Notes: generated by a model from the sequence alone, not told the origin. 64,000 nt of DNA from Cytobacillus praedii (GCF_001439605.1 NZ_LMBX01000009.1:62001-126000), one strand, 5' to 3'; positions 17,711 to 26,257 are shown, numbered from the stretch's first letter. Made by a program: numbers and translations.

Positions 17711-18598
17711 ATGGACAAAAAACTAGAGCAGATGAAGACGGAGTATAAAAACATTCAAATACCGGATGAGCTGGATTTCATTGTCGAGAGGGCATTATTA
17801 AAAGGAAAGAAGAGCAAGAAGAAAAATGGGTATAAATGGATTGCTGGAACAGCTGCAGCTGCAGTTCTTTTTATCGGAGGACTGAATATTAACCCTGCTA
17901 TGGCTAGCACTTTGGCGGAAATTCCAGTAGTTGGAAGCATTGTAAAGGTATTAACTTTTACAGAATATAAAGTGGATAAGGAAAAATACCAGGCAGATAT
18001 AAAAGTACCAGCAGTATCAGATTTAGAAAATGAAGACTTGGCACAAAGTTTAAATGATAAATATATAAAAGAAGGAAAAGAACTGTATGATGATTTCATG
18101 ACTGATATGAAGGATTTAGAGAAAAATGGCGGCGGTCATCTAGGTGTTGACAGCGGTTATGAGGTTAAAACAGATAATGATCAGATTCTTTCAATCGGCA
18201 GATATGTTGTAAATACAGTTGCTTCATCTTCAACGATTATGAAATACGATACAATTGATAAGAAAAATCAAATCTTGTTAAGTTTACCAATGTTATTTAA
18301 AGATGAAAGTTATGTGAATACAATTACTGAAAATATAAAAGAGCAAATGCGTGACCAAATGAAGGCGGATGAGAATAAAATTTACTGGGTTTCTGGGGCC
18401 GGTCTTGAAGATGAAGACCTTACAGAACTTTTTGAAACTATTAGCAAAGAACAAAGCTTCTATATTAATAATGACGGAAAATTAGTCATGTCCTTTGATA
18501 AGTACGAGGTGGCTCCGGGGTATATGGGTGTTGTTGAATTTATCATTCCGACGGAAGCAATTTCAGACATTTTAGTTAGCGATGAATATATTCATTAA
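17711..18598 (+). CDS. Anti-sigma factor, RsiV-like (DUF4179/DUF3298)
   Basis: This 295-residue protein has a cytoplasmic N-terminus, one membrane helix at about residues 46-65, an AMAST possible signal-peptidase cleavage point and an extracellular domain ending in the DUF3298 fold (LPMLFKDESYVNTITE, YEVAPGYMGVVEFIIP). In B. subtilis RsiV this domain binds lysozyme and triggers cleavage and release of SigV. The start is ATG 17711, one base after the sigma stop, with AAGGGGGC upstream; the frame extends nine codons into the sigma gene. Confidence 0.85.
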   Translation: MDKKLEQMKTEYKNIQIPDELDFIVERALLKGKKSKKKNGYKWIAGTAAAAVLFIGGLNINPAMASTLAEIPVVGSIVKVLTFTEYKVDKEKYQADIKVPAVSDLENEDLAQSLNDKYIKEGKELYDDFMTDMKDLEKNGGGHLGVDSGYEVKTDNDQILSIGRYVVNTVASSSTIMKYDTIDKKNQILLSLPMLFKDESYVNTITENIKEQMRDQMKADENKIYWVSGAGLEDEDLTELFETISKEQSFYINNDGKLVMSFDKYEVAPGYMGVVEFIIPTEAISDILVSDEYIH

Positions 18599-18602
18599 TA
18601 GG

Positions 18603-18633
18603 AAAACCGAACGGTGGCATCCGTTCGGTTTTT
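18603..18633 (+). terminator. Terminator after the anti-sigma gene
   Basis: AAAACCGAACGG / CCGTTCGGTTTTT perfect hairpin with T run. Confidence 0.92.
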
Positions 18634-18696
18634 GATTTAGACAGTTTTTTTTAAAATTGTTGTTTTTGATTAAAGTTTTTTATTTATCAAAAAGAC

Positions 18697-18897
18697 TAGT
18701 TGATTGGAGCGGAAGGTGCTAGTCCTCGAAAATGCATCCGCATTTCCTTCGTGCGGTGTGTATTCAAGGAGCTTATTCAACGTCCTGCGGGAAGTGTGGG
18801 TCAGGTGAGACCCCGCAGGCGTATTTATGCCGAGGAGGCTCAGCGCCCACCCCGCGGAAAGCGAGCAGCCAGGAGTGGAAATCAACCTCTGCCCACC
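18697..18897 (+). repeat. Dispersed repeat family B, copy 4 (most complete)
   Basis: This is the fullest copy: a GTTGATTGGAGCGGAAGG start, the AAATGCATCCGCATTT hairpin, TATTCAACGTCCTGCGGG, GTGAGACCCCGCAGGCG, GCCGAGGAGGCTCAGCGCC, CCCCGCGGAAAGCGAGC and a GGAGTGGAAATCAAC end. It lies in the 505-bp gap before the acyl-CoA ligase, which also holds a terminator and the FadR box. Confidence 0.85.
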
Positions 18898-19066
18898 AAT
18901 GTTGATTTCCAACAATGTTTGAGAAAAGCGTTTTGATTTTATTTTAATATAAAAATTTTTGTTTGTGGAATTTTGAATAACTTGAAGATTACCATTAAAA
19001 ACTTTTTTACTTGAATACATAACTTTCTTTCAATATAATATATTTAGAAAATTTTTTAAATAAAAA

Positions 19067-19084
19067 TGAATGACTATTCATTCA
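19067..19084 (+). promoter_or_regulatory. FadR operator upstream of the acyl-CoA ligase
   Basis: The 18-bp sequence TGAATGACTATTCATTCA matches the known B. subtilis FadR binding consensus (TGAATGAMTANTCATTCA). It lies 20 bases before the start codon, downstream of the likely promoter. Long-chain acyl-CoA would relieve repression. Confidence 0.88.
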
Positions 19085-19103
19085 TCAGAAGGGGGAAAGG
19101 GAT

Positions 19104-20654
19104 ATGAATTTAACAAAACAGCTCCATGAAACAGCACAAACAATGGGGAGTAAACCAGCTTACTATTTTATGGACCAATCAAGTACATATGCTGAATTGG
19201 ACGGAGCAGTAACGAAGTTTGCTTCTGGTCTTGAACAATTAGGGGTGAAAAAAGGCGATCATATTGCTTTGCTGCTAGGAAATTCTCCACATTTTGTGAT
19301 CGGATTACATGGAGCGCTTCGTATTGGAGCAACAGTTATACCAATCAACCCGATTTATACACCTGATGAAATTGGTTATATCGTTAATAATGGAGATGTA
19401 AAGGCAGTGATAGCCCTTGATTTACTTCTCCCGCTAATTGAAAAAATGCACCCAGCTTTGCCAAAAGTAGAGAATTATATTATTTGCGAAACACCTCAAG
19501 GGAAGGAATCAGGTATTGATATTACAGCTCTGTCCGCATCTCCTAAATTGAAATCGTTTTCACAAGTGCTGGCATCAGGTGATTTACACTTCACTGGACC
19601 AGAATTAGCAGATGATGAAGTGGCAATTATTCTTTATACTTCAGGTACAACAGGCAAGCCAAAAGGCGCCATGCTGACACATAAAAATCTTTACAGTAAT
19701 GCGAAGGATGTTAGCGATTATCTCCATATGAATGAAAATGACCGTGTCGTAACAACCTTGCCCATGTTCCATGTCTTTTGTTTAACTGTTGCTTTGAATG
19801 CCCCGCTAATGAATGGAGCAACGATCATTATCGATCCAAAATTCAGTCCTAAGGAAATGTTCAGGCTTGTTGAAACATATAAACCAACTGTATTTGCTGG
19901 TGTCCCAACGATGTATAATTTCCTCCTTCAATTTGCACAAAGCTTTGGCGGGGATTTAAGCTCGTTAAGGCTTTGTATTTCTGGCGGATCAGCTATGCCA
20001 GTTGCACTGTTGAAAAACTTTGAACAAAAATTTAATGTGCTGATTTCTGAAGGATACGGTCTCTCTGAAGCGTCACCTGTTACATGCTTTAACCCGCTGG
20101 ACAAACCAAGAAAAGCTGGCTCAATTGGTCAATCGATTGTGAATGTCGAGAATAAAATCGTCAATGAGCTTGGTGATGAAGTTCCTGTCGGTGAGGTAGG
20201 AGAATTGATTGTCCGTGGGCCGAATGTGATGAAGGGCTACTACAAAATGCCTGAAGAATCAGCAGCAACCATAAAGGACGGCTGGCTGTATACCGGTGAT
20301 TTAGCACGAATGGATGAGGAAGGCTACTTCTTTATCGTTGACCGGAAAAAAGAGTTAATCATTGTTGGCGGTTATAATGTGTATCCAAGGGAAGTAGAAG
20401 AGGTGCTTTATGACCATCCAGATGTTGTTGAGGCAGCTGTGATCGGTGTCCCTGATCCGAATCTTGGTGAGGCTGTTAAATGCTTTGTCGTTAAAAAGAA
20501 TCCAAGCTTAACTGAAAATGAGCTAATGGACTATTGTTCACAGCATTTGGCGAAATATAAGCTACCTTCTTCCATTGAATTTTTAGAAGAGCTGCCGAAA
20601 AATACAACCGGAAAAATACTGCGAAGAGCGTTGAAAACTCAAGTTTTACAATAG
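19104..20654 (+). CDS. lcfB: Long-chain fatty acid-CoA ligase (LcfB/YhfL)
   Basis: This 516-residue AMP-forming acyl-CoA synthetase activates fatty acids for beta-oxidation. The ATP/AMP motif [17 protein letters not shown] is at about residues 178-194, with [30 protein letters not shown] and the C-terminal lysine motif [13 protein letters not shown]. It matches YhfL of B. subtilis in length and position. Transcription is probably FadR-controlled through the box at 19067. The ribosome site is AAGGGGGAAAGG. Confidence 0.93.
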   Translation: MNLTKQLHETAQTMGSKPAYYFMDQSSTYAELDGAVTKFASGLEQLGVKKGDHIALLLGNSPHFVIGLHGALRIGATVIPINPIYTPDEIGYIVNNGDVKAVIALDLLLPLIEKMHPALPKVENYIICETPQGKESGIDITALSASPKLKSFSQVLASGDLHFTGPELADDEVAIILYTSGTTGKPKGAMLTHKNLYSNAKDVSDYLHMNENDRVVTTLPMFHVFCLTVALNAPLMNGATIIIDPKFSPKEMFRLVETYKPTVFAGVPTMYNFLLQFAQSFGGDLSSLRLCISGGSAMPVALLKNFEQKFNVLISEGYGLSEASPVTCFNPLDKPRKAGSIGQSIVNVENKIVNELGDEVPVGEVGELIVRGPNVMKGYYKMPEESAATIKDGWLYTGDLARMDEEGYFFIVDRKKELIIVGGYNVYPREVEEVLYDHPDVVEAAVIGVPDPNLGEAVKCFVVKKNPSLTENELMDYCSQHLAKYKLPSSIEFLEELPKNTTGKILRRALKTQVLQ

Positions 20655-20675
20655 ATGCTAATTAGCTTAAATGGG

Positions 20676-20716
20676 AAAGCAGGCAAGGAAATCAAATGAT
20701 TCCTGCCTGCTTTTTT
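20676..20716 (+). terminator. Terminator after lcfB
   Basis: AAAGCAGGCAAGGAA and TTCCTGCCTGCTTTTTT form a long hairpin (bulged A) with T run. Confidence 0.9.
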
Positions 20717-20789
20717 CAGAATTTTGAAGGAAATTATATCGTTTTTCACGAATTGGAAGGTGTAGTAAATAATAGGGAGTGGATCATTT

Positions 20790-21566
20790 TTGAGTTCAAT
20801 CAATATTGAATTGAAAAAGCATGTTGCTGTGGTGATGATTAATCGACCAGCTGCATTGAATGCTTTTAATTATGAAACGTTAACTGAGCTGCAGGATTCA
20901 ATTGAGAAATTACGTACGAATCCCGAGGTCCGTATCATCATTTTTACAGGTTCAGGTGAAAAGGCATTCAGTGTAGGTGCTGATTTGAAGGAGCGAAAAA
21001 CTTTATCAGATGTGGAAGTACGCCGAAATATATATAAGATTGGAGAGGTGTTTTCACTTATTGACCAGCTCCCTCAGCCAACAATTGCTGCGATAAATGG
21101 CTTCGCATTCGGCGGAGGAATGGAATTAGCTCTATCTTGTGATTTCCGGATTGCTGTTTCAGATGCAAAGATGGGACTGACAGAAACGAGCTTAGCGATC
21201 ATTCCAGGTGCAGGGGGAACACAAAGACTGCCGCGCTTAATTGGTCAAGCAAAGGCGCTTGAATTAATTTTAACAGCAAAACGTTTAAGTGCTGAGGAGG
21301 CTTTAAATTACGGATTAGTAACAAAGGTAACCAATGCAGAAAACTTAATGGATACATGCTTTGAGCTTGCTGAACAGATGCTGGCGAACGGTCCATTAGC
21401 CCTTCAGCAAGCAAAATTTGCAGTCAAACAAGGAATGAATGTAGATTTGCAGACAGGTCTGCAAATCGAAAGGAAGGCATATGAAGTTATTATTCCAACA
21501 GAAGATCGAATCGAAGCTCTTCAAGCATTTTCAGAAAAAAGAAAGCCAGAATTTAAAGGGAAATAA
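20790..21566 (+). CDS. Enoyl-CoA hydratase/isomerase family protein
   Basis: This 258-residue crotonase-fold enzyme has the oxyanion-hole segment FSVGADLKER (about residues 60-69), NGFAFGGGMELALSCD (about 103-118), and glutamates in GGGMELA and LTETSLAIIPGAGGTQRL in the places of the two catalytic acids, so hydratase activity is expected. The start is a TTG at 20790 with AGGGAGTGG upstream. It has its own transcription unit after the lcfB terminator, and no FadR box is visible. A role in fatty acid or branched-chain acid catabolism is inferred from context. Confidence 0.88.
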   Translation: MSSINIELKKHVAVVMINRPAALNAFNYETLTELQDSIEKLRTNPEVRIIIFTGSGEKAFSVGADLKERKTLSDVEVRRNIYKIGEVFSLIDQLPQPTIAAINGFAFGGGMELALSCDFRIAVSDAKMGLTETSLAIIPGAGGTQRLPRLIGQAKALELILTAKRLSAEEALNYGLVTKVTNAENLMDTCFELAEQMLANGPLALQQAKFAVKQGMNVDLQTGLQIERKAYEVIIPTEDRIEALQAFSEKRKPEFKGK

Positions 21567-21587
21567 GGAAACAGCAGCTTTAAATAG

Positions 21588-21622
21588 AGAGAACATGGCA
21601 GAATGGGCCATGTTCTTTTTTA
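21588..21622 (+). terminator. Terminator after the enoyl-CoA hydratase gene
   Basis: AGAACATGGC / GCCATGTTCT hairpin followed by TTTTTT. Confidence 0.9.
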
Positions 21623-21662
21623 TTGTTATTTTTAAAAATTTTTTGAAAATAGTAAAAAGTAC

Positions 21663-21692
21663 TTGAATTTCTATCTTTAGTAGACTTATAAT
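21663..21692 (+). promoter_or_regulatory. Sigma-A promoter of the ABC importer operon
   Basis: TTGAAT at 21663 and TATAAT at 21687, with an 18-base spacer, lie 50 bp before the lipoprotein gene. No room is left for a T-box leader. Confidence 0.6.
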
Positions 21693-21741
21693 TTAGTGAA
21701 TAAAAGCATAAAAGCGTTTAAGTGAAAAAGGGGTGCGATAA

Positions 21742-22755
21742 ATGATTAAGAAATTAAAAATACTAGCAGCTGCTAGTTTAGTAGGTGTTACGTTATTGAG
21801 CGGATGTGGCAGTGAAAGTACGGAAGGAAATGCTGCAGAGGGTGAAAAGGGAAAAACCTACAAGATTGGCTTAACACAATTTGCTGAACACCCATCCCTT
21901 GATGCGGCAACAGAAGGATTTAAAAAAGCATTGGAAGAGGAAGGGTTTAAAGAGGGAGAAAATGTAGAATACGATTTCCAAAATGCACAAGGGGATATGA
22001 ATAACACGCAGACGATAGCGAATAACTTTGTCGGAGACAAGGTTGATTTAATTTTTGCAAATGCAACACCAAGTGCTGTCAGTGCCTTAAATGCAACAAA
22101 GGATATTCCGATTCTTTTCACTTCTGTAACAGATCCAATTGGTGCAGGATTAGTAGAAGCACTAAATAAACCAGGAGATAATATTACAGGAACAACAGAC
22201 AACCATCCAGATGGAACGGCCAAAACGATTCACTTTATTGTGGAACAAACAGGGGCAAAAAATATCGGTGTCATCTCTAATGCAGGAGAGCAGAACTCTG
22301 AGGTACAGGTAGATCAAGTGAAGGCACTTGCAGAGGAAAAAGGTGCAACTGTTGTCGAAGCGTCAGTGTCCACTTCTGCTGAGGTGAAACAGGCTGCTGA
22401 ATCCTTAGTTGGTCGTGTTGATGCCATCTATGTACCAACAGATAATACAGTTGTTTCAGCATTAGAATCTGTTATTTCAGTTGCAAATAGTGAGAAGATC
22501 CCATTATTTGTGGGAGAATTGGACTCAATGGAGCGCGGTGCGATTGCTGCAAGCGGATTTAGCTATTTTGATCTTGGCTACCAAACAGGGAAAATGGCTG
22601 TGGAAATATTAAAAGGAAATAAAAAAGTATCCGAAATTCCAGTTGAGCTTCCCGGAAGTTTGAAGTTAGTTATTAATAAAAAGGCTGCTGAGGCACAAGG
22701 GCTTGCAGTAAAACAAGAGTGGGGAGAAATTGCAGAGTTTTTCGAAGGGAAATAA
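21742..22755 (+). CDS. ABC transporter substrate-binding lipoprotein (TrpX/PF04392 type)
   Basis: This 337-residue secreted lipoprotein has a signal peptide and lipobox (TLLSGC, modified cysteine at about residue 22) followed by a periplasmic-binding fold of the ABC_sub_bind (PF04392) family, with FANATPSAVSALN, FTSVTDPIGAGLV and YVPTDNTVVSALE segments. Homologues in streptococci are linked to tryptophan uptake, but others bind different ligands, so the substrate is open. It is the first gene of a three-gene operon with a permease and an ATPase. Confidence 0.85.
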   Translation: MIKKLKILAAASLVGVTLLSGCGSESTEGNAAEGEKGKTYKIGLTQFAEHPSLDAATEGFKKALEEEGFKEGENVEYDFQNAQGDMNNTQTIANNFVGDKVDLIFANATPSAVSALNATKDIPILFTSVTDPIGAGLVEALNKPGDNITGTTDNHPDGTAKTIHFIVEQTGAKNIGVISNAGEQNSEVQVDQVKALAEEKGATVVEASVSTSAEVKQAAESLVGRVDAIYVPTDNTVVSALESVISVANSEKIPLFVGELDSMERGAIAASGFSYFDLGYQTGKMAVEILKGNKKVSEIPVELPGSLKLVINKKAAEAQGLAVKQEWGEIAEFFEGK

Positions 22756-22854
22756 TAGAGAAAGCTTTTATTTGCAAAAGCAAAAAATAATAGTGAGCAG
22801 CAGTATTTGCAAAAGACAACATATATTTTCAAACCATCAGAGGGGATGAGAACA

Positions 22855-23856
22855 ATGCCAACAGCTATTTTTGGTTCGATAGAAGCAGGTGCCATCTATG
22901 CTTTAATGGCATTAGGTGTCTATCTATCATTTAGAATACTTGATTTCCCTGATCTAACTGTAGATGGAAGCTTTGTCACAGGTGCGGCTGTGTCGGCAGT
23001 CCTTATTGTAGGAGGGACAGACCCATTTATTGCGACGCTTGCCGCAATATTTTCCGGATTTGCAGCAGGCTGTATGACAGGGCTTCTCCATACGAAGGGA
23101 AAAATAAATCCGCTTTTATCCGGAATTCTTATGATGATTGCTTTATATTCTATTAATTTGCGAATTATGGGGAAGTCCAATGTTCCCCTTCTTGCGGAAG
23201 AGACAGTAATGACAAAGTTAACGGCTTTTTGGCAAAGCCTTGGTTTGGATGAGATGCTGCAAACGGTGTTATCGGCGACTGGTTTTGTACCGAAAACATG
23301 GGGAATTCTTATTCTCATGCTGATACTGGCATTTATTGTTAAAGTCAACATTGATCTATTTTTAAAAACAGATATTGGTCTTGCAATTCGAGCAACTGGG
23401 AATAACGAAACGATGATTCGCAGCTTTTCAGCGGATACGGATTTGCTGAAAATTATAGGGCTTGGACTTTCCAATGCACTTGTCGCATTCTCAGGTGCTT
23501 TAGTAGCGCAGTATAACGGGTTCAGTGATGTTGGAATGGGCATCGGGATGATTGTGATTGGGCTTGCTTCAGTTATTATTGGCGAAGCGATTTTCGGTGC
23601 AAAAACAATTGTTAGGGCAACTTTAGCTGTCATTGGCGGAGCCATTTTGTACCGAATCATTGTTACAGCTGCACTCCGGGTTGAATTTCTTGAAGCGGGA
23701 GATATGAAGCTTATTACTGCATTAATTGTTGTATGTGCACTAATTATCCCTAAAATTCTTGAAAAGCAAAGGGAAAGACAGCGGAAAAAACGTCGGGCAG
23801 TTCAAAAAGCTTATGAGGGTGGTGAACAGCTTGCTGTTATTAAAACAGATTCATAA
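22855..23856 (+). CDS. ABC transporter permease (branched-chain type)
   Basis: This permease of about 333 residues has eight to ten hydrophobic helices and the BPD_transp_2 type loop (DIGLAIRATGNNETMIRSF, about residues 176-194). It belongs to the same importer as the upstream binding protein. The ATG at 22855 has GAGGGG about nine bases upstream; the frame extends 16 codons earlier with no site. The C-terminus is highly basic (RERQRKKRRA). It overlaps the start of the ATPase gene by about 26 bp. Confidence 0.87.
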   Translation: MPTAIFGSIEAGAIYALMALGVYLSFRILDFPDLTVDGSFVTGAAVSAVLIVGGTDPFIATLAAIFSGFAAGCMTGLLHTKGKINPLLSGILMMIALYSINLRIMGKSNVPLLAEETVMTKLTAFWQSLGLDEMLQTVLSATGFVPKTWGILILMLILAFIVKVNIDLFLKTDIGLAIRATGNNETMIRSFSADTDLLKIIGLGLSNALVAFSGALVAQYNGFSDVGMGIGMIVIGLASVIIGEAIFGAKTIVRATLAVIGGAILYRIIVTAALRVEFLEAGDMKLITALIVVCALIIPKILEKQRERQRKKRRAVQKAYEGGEQLAVIKTDS

Positions 23857-24625
23857 GGTATTTAATGAGGGCACACCCGATGAGAAAGTTGCCTTAAAAA
23901 ATATGGAGCTTTATTTAAAGCCTGGTGATTTCATGACAGTAATCGGCAGTAATGGGGCAGGTAAGTCAACGCTCATGAACCTTATTTCTGGAAAAATGAT
24001 ACCAGACTTAGGGGAAGTCCTCATTGACGGAAAAGATGTTACGATGGTGAAGGAGCATAAACGATCAAGATTAATTGGACGTGTCTTTCAGGATCCGATG
24101 GCCGGAACTGCTCCGGCAATGACGATCGAAGAAAATCTTGCCATTGCCTTTTCAAGAACATCTTCACGCGGATTTAAAAAAGGTGTGACGAAAATGAGGC
24201 GAAGCTTCTTTCAGGAAAAGCTAGAAACCCTTCATCTTGGTTTGGAAAATCGCCTGCAGGCAAAGGTTGGTTTGTTATCAGGAGGAGAAAGGCAGGCACT
24301 GTCCTTATTAATGGCCACGTTCACTGAACCGAAAATTCTCCTTCTTGATGAACACACGGCTGCCCTGGATCCTGCTCGTGCAGAACTGATTACTGCACTT
24401 ACGAAGGAAATTGTCAAAACCTATCAGCTTACGACCTTGATGGTCACCCACAACATGCAGCAGGCTTTGGATCTCGGTAATCGCTTGATTATGATGGATA
24501 AAGGACAGTTAATTTTTCAGGCAAATGATGAACAGAAGCAATGCTTAACAGTTGAAAAGCTATTAGAAGAATTTCAGCGGATTCGTGGAGAGAAGATGAA
24601 CAGTGATAAGGCGGTACTCATTTAA
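23831..24625 (+). CDS. ABC transporter ATP-binding protein
   Basis: This ATPase of about 264 residues has Walker A GSNGAGKST (about residues 39-47), signature LLSGGERQALSL, Walker B ILLLDEHTAALDP and the switch MVTHNMQQ. The start is inferred: a TTG at 23831 with GAGGGTGGTGA upstream, giving MLLLKQIHKVF, which fits family N-termini. The open frame extends further back inside the permease gene, so the exact start is uncertain. It completes the importer with the two genes before it. Confidence 0.85.
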   Translation: MLLLKQIHKVFNEGTPDEKVALKNMELYLKPGDFMTVIGSNGAGKSTLMNLISGKMIPDLGEVLIDGKDVTMVKEHKRSRLIGRVFQDPMAGTAPAMTIEENLAIAFSRTSSRGFKKGVTKMRRSFFQEKLETLHLGLENRLQAKVGLLSGGERQALSLLMATFTEPKILLLDEHTAALDPARAELITALTKEIVKTYQLTTLMVTHNMQQALDLGNRLIMMDKGQLIFQANDEQKQCLTVEKLLEEFQRIRGEKMNSDKAVLI

Positions 24626-24636
24626 AAGTGCAATTG

Positions 24637-24770
24637 CTAGATAAACTGGTAAACATGCAAGATAAAATATGAAACTTGCTAGATAAATCTTAAAAAGTGC
24701 TAGATAAGATTTGAAACTTGCTAGATAAGTCGTAAAAAGTACTAGATAAAATAAAAAAAGTGCTAGATAA
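24637..24770. repeat. Tandem array: seven CTAGATAA-type motifs at exact 21-bp spacing
   Basis: Copies of CTAGATAA (one is CAAGATAA) start at 24637, 24658, 24679, 24700, 24721, 24742 and 24763, so every step is 21 bp. The 13-base spacers partly alternate between GAAACTTG-like and TAAAAAGTG-like ends, giving a 42-bp super-period. The array lies between the ABC operon stop and a bidirectional terminator. No long reading frame crosses it. Twenty-one bp is two helical turns, so all motifs face the same side of the DNA. Confidence 0.92.
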
Positions 24771-24793
24771 GTGCACTAGTAATCGTTCCATTT

Positions 24794-24829
24794 AAAAAGG
24801 CATATCACGCCATTTGTGATATGCCTTTC
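24794..24829. terminator. Bidirectional terminator between the ABC operon and the XRE-cupin gene
   Basis: AAAGGCATATCAC and GTGATATGCCTTT form a perfect 13-bp stem between two convergent genes, flanked by A- and T-rich tracts on each side. Confidence 0.85.
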
Positions 24830-24831
24830 AA

Positions 24832-25383
24832 TTATGGATAATACATGACTACCTGAAGTCTGATAATCTCTGATCCGCTATTTTTATACGTATGAGCCTT
24901 GTTTGCTAAGAAACGGAGCGAGTTCCCTTGCTCGATTTGGATTTTCTGCTCACCGATATGCATGTCAAGTTTGCCTGTCATGACCGTAACATACTCTTCC
25001 ACGCCTTCATTATGCTTATCTGCCGTATGCTGACAGCCAGGCTCAATTTCTACGATGAATATTTCAAACTTTTTTCGCGGGTCAAATGGAAAAGTGGGGT
25101 ATACCCGGTAATTTCCATTACTTTCGATAATTGGTGAAATAGCCTGTAAATCAACTTGAAGAACATCTGAGGGCTTTTCACTAATTAAGGAAGAAAATGA
25201 GACTTGAAGCCCTGTCGCAATTTTCCATAATGTTGTGACGGTTGGATTGGACTCCCCGCGTTCTATTTGTCCAAGCATGGCTTTGCTGACCCCAGTAATG
25301 TCAGCTGCCGTATCCAAACTATATCCTCTTGTTTTACGAATATTCTTTAGGTTGACTCCGATGTTTTTTTGAATATTCTCCAT
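24832..25383 (-). CDS. XRE-family regulator with C-terminal cupin domain
   Basis: This 183-residue protein has an N-terminal helix-turn-helix (NLKNIRKTRGYSLDTAADIT and VSKAMLGQIERGESNPTV, residues about 11-48) and a C-terminal cupin barrel (GCQHTADKHNEGVEEYVTV, about 115-133) that usually binds a small ligand. It is divergent from azlCD, a common arrangement in Bacillaceae, so it is the probable regulator of that exporter. Overlapping promoters lie in the inverted repeat between them. The ligand is unknown. Confidence 0.87.
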   Translation of the reverse strand: MENIQKNIGVNLKNIRKTRGYSLDTAADITGVSKAMLGQIERGESNPTVTTLWKIATGLQVSFSSLISEKPSDVLQVDLQAISPIIESNGNYRVYPTFPFDPRKKFEIFIVEIEPGCQHTADKHNEGVEEYVTVMTGKLDMHIGEQKIQIEQGNSLRFLANKAHTYKNSGSEIIRLQVVMYYP

Positions 25384-25397
25384 TATTTCCTCCGGAA

Positions 25398-25440
25398 TAG
25401 TTGTTTATTATAACGCACATATGTATAATATAATCAACTA
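25398..25440. promoter_or_regulatory. Inverted repeat with overlapping divergent promoters (XRE-cupin / azlC)
   Basis: TAGTTG and CAACTA mark the ends of a 43-bp imperfect inverted repeat. On the plus strand it holds TTGTTT (25401) - 17 bases - TATAAT (25424). On the minus strand TTGATT (25437-25432) is followed 19 bases later by TATAAT (25412-25407). The two promoters overlap face to face, so a single bound regulator could control both genes. Confidence 0.6.
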
Positions 25441-25528
25441 AATGTCTTTTATACTATCCATTATAGCTATTATAGTATATTTTTAAAACTAATTATTAGA
25501 AATTTCAGATGGAAAAGGCGGTGACTTC

Positions 25529-26257
25529 ATGGCGGAACTAGCAGTAAATAGGTCTGCATCAGAATTTAGGAAAGGGATACAAGCAGGAATCAGCATTGCA
25601 ATTGGCTATGCTCCGATTGCACTAACCTTTGGGCTATTAGCTAAAACGACAGGTCTTTCCATTGGCGAAACAGTGCTCATGAGCTTGGTTGTTTTCGCCG
25701 GTGCCTCACAATATATCTCGTTAAGCTTAGTAACGTTAGGAACAGGGATCGTTGAAATCATCTTAACTACATTTATTGTAAATATTCGGCATTTCCTTAT
25801 GTCTACGGCGTTAAATGAAAAAAGTGAAGAGGATCATTTCATTAATAAAGCAATCTATTCCTTTGGGATAACAGATGAAACCTTTTCTGTTGCTGCGATG
25901 AAAGAAGGAACGGTTACATCCGGATATATGTTTGGGTTGAACCTTATTTCATATGTGAGCTGGGTTGTTTGCTCAGGAATTGGCTTCTTAATTGGCGCTA
26001 GTTTGCCGCAAACATTGCAGGAGAGTATGTCAGTTGCTCTTTATGCGATGTTTATCGGTTTACTCGTTCCATCTATGAAAAAAAGCATCAAGGTTGTGTA
26101 CCTTGCTGCTCTAGCTGCTTGTTTTAACACGATTTTTACGTTAACCAATGCCTTATCATCTGGATGGGCTATTGTTGCTGCTACATTGCTATCCGCCGTT
26201 CTCGTTGAAATTATTGAAGGTTTAAAGAAAAAGCAAAGGGGGGAAGGACATGAGTAG
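25529..26257 (+). CDS. azlC: AzlC family branched-chain amino acid exporter subunit
   Basis: This 242-residue membrane protein has the AzlC family signatures GYAPIALTFGLLAKTTGLS and VVFAGASQYISLSLV in its N-terminal third. AzlC is the large subunit of the AzlCD branched-chain amino acid exporter. The start is ATG 25529 with AAAGGCGGTG upstream. It overlaps azlD by 8 bp and is divergent from the XRE-cupin gene. Confidence 0.9.
   Translation: MAELAVNRSASEFRKGIQAGISIAIGYAPIALTFGLLAKTTGLSIGETVLMSLVVFAGASQYISLSLVTLGTGIVEIILTTFIVNIRHFLMSTALNEKSEEDHFINKAIYSFGITDETFSVAAMKEGTVTSGYMFGLNLISYVSWVVCSGIGFLIGASLPQTLQESMSVALYAMFIGLLVPSMKKSIKVVYLAALAACFNTIFTLTNALSSGWAIVAATLLSAVLVEIIEGLKKKQRGEGHE

Noticed and set aside
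18670-19020. A 116-codon minus-strand frame upstream of lcfB
   Set aside because: It also translates repeat family B and shares its peptide with the frame at 3723.
22920-23660. A 246-codon minus-strand open frame
   Set aside because: It is antisense to the ABC permease, has no ribosome site and gives a low-complexity sequence caused by the codon bias of the real gene.
24680-24740. ECF promoter inside the 21-bp array (TGAAAC and CGTA)
   Set aside because: Spacing is 13 bases rather than 16, and no gene starts downstream on that strand.
24637-24770. CRISPR array
   Set aside because: The unit is only 21 bp with a conserved core of about 8 bp, the spacers resemble each other and no cas gene is near.
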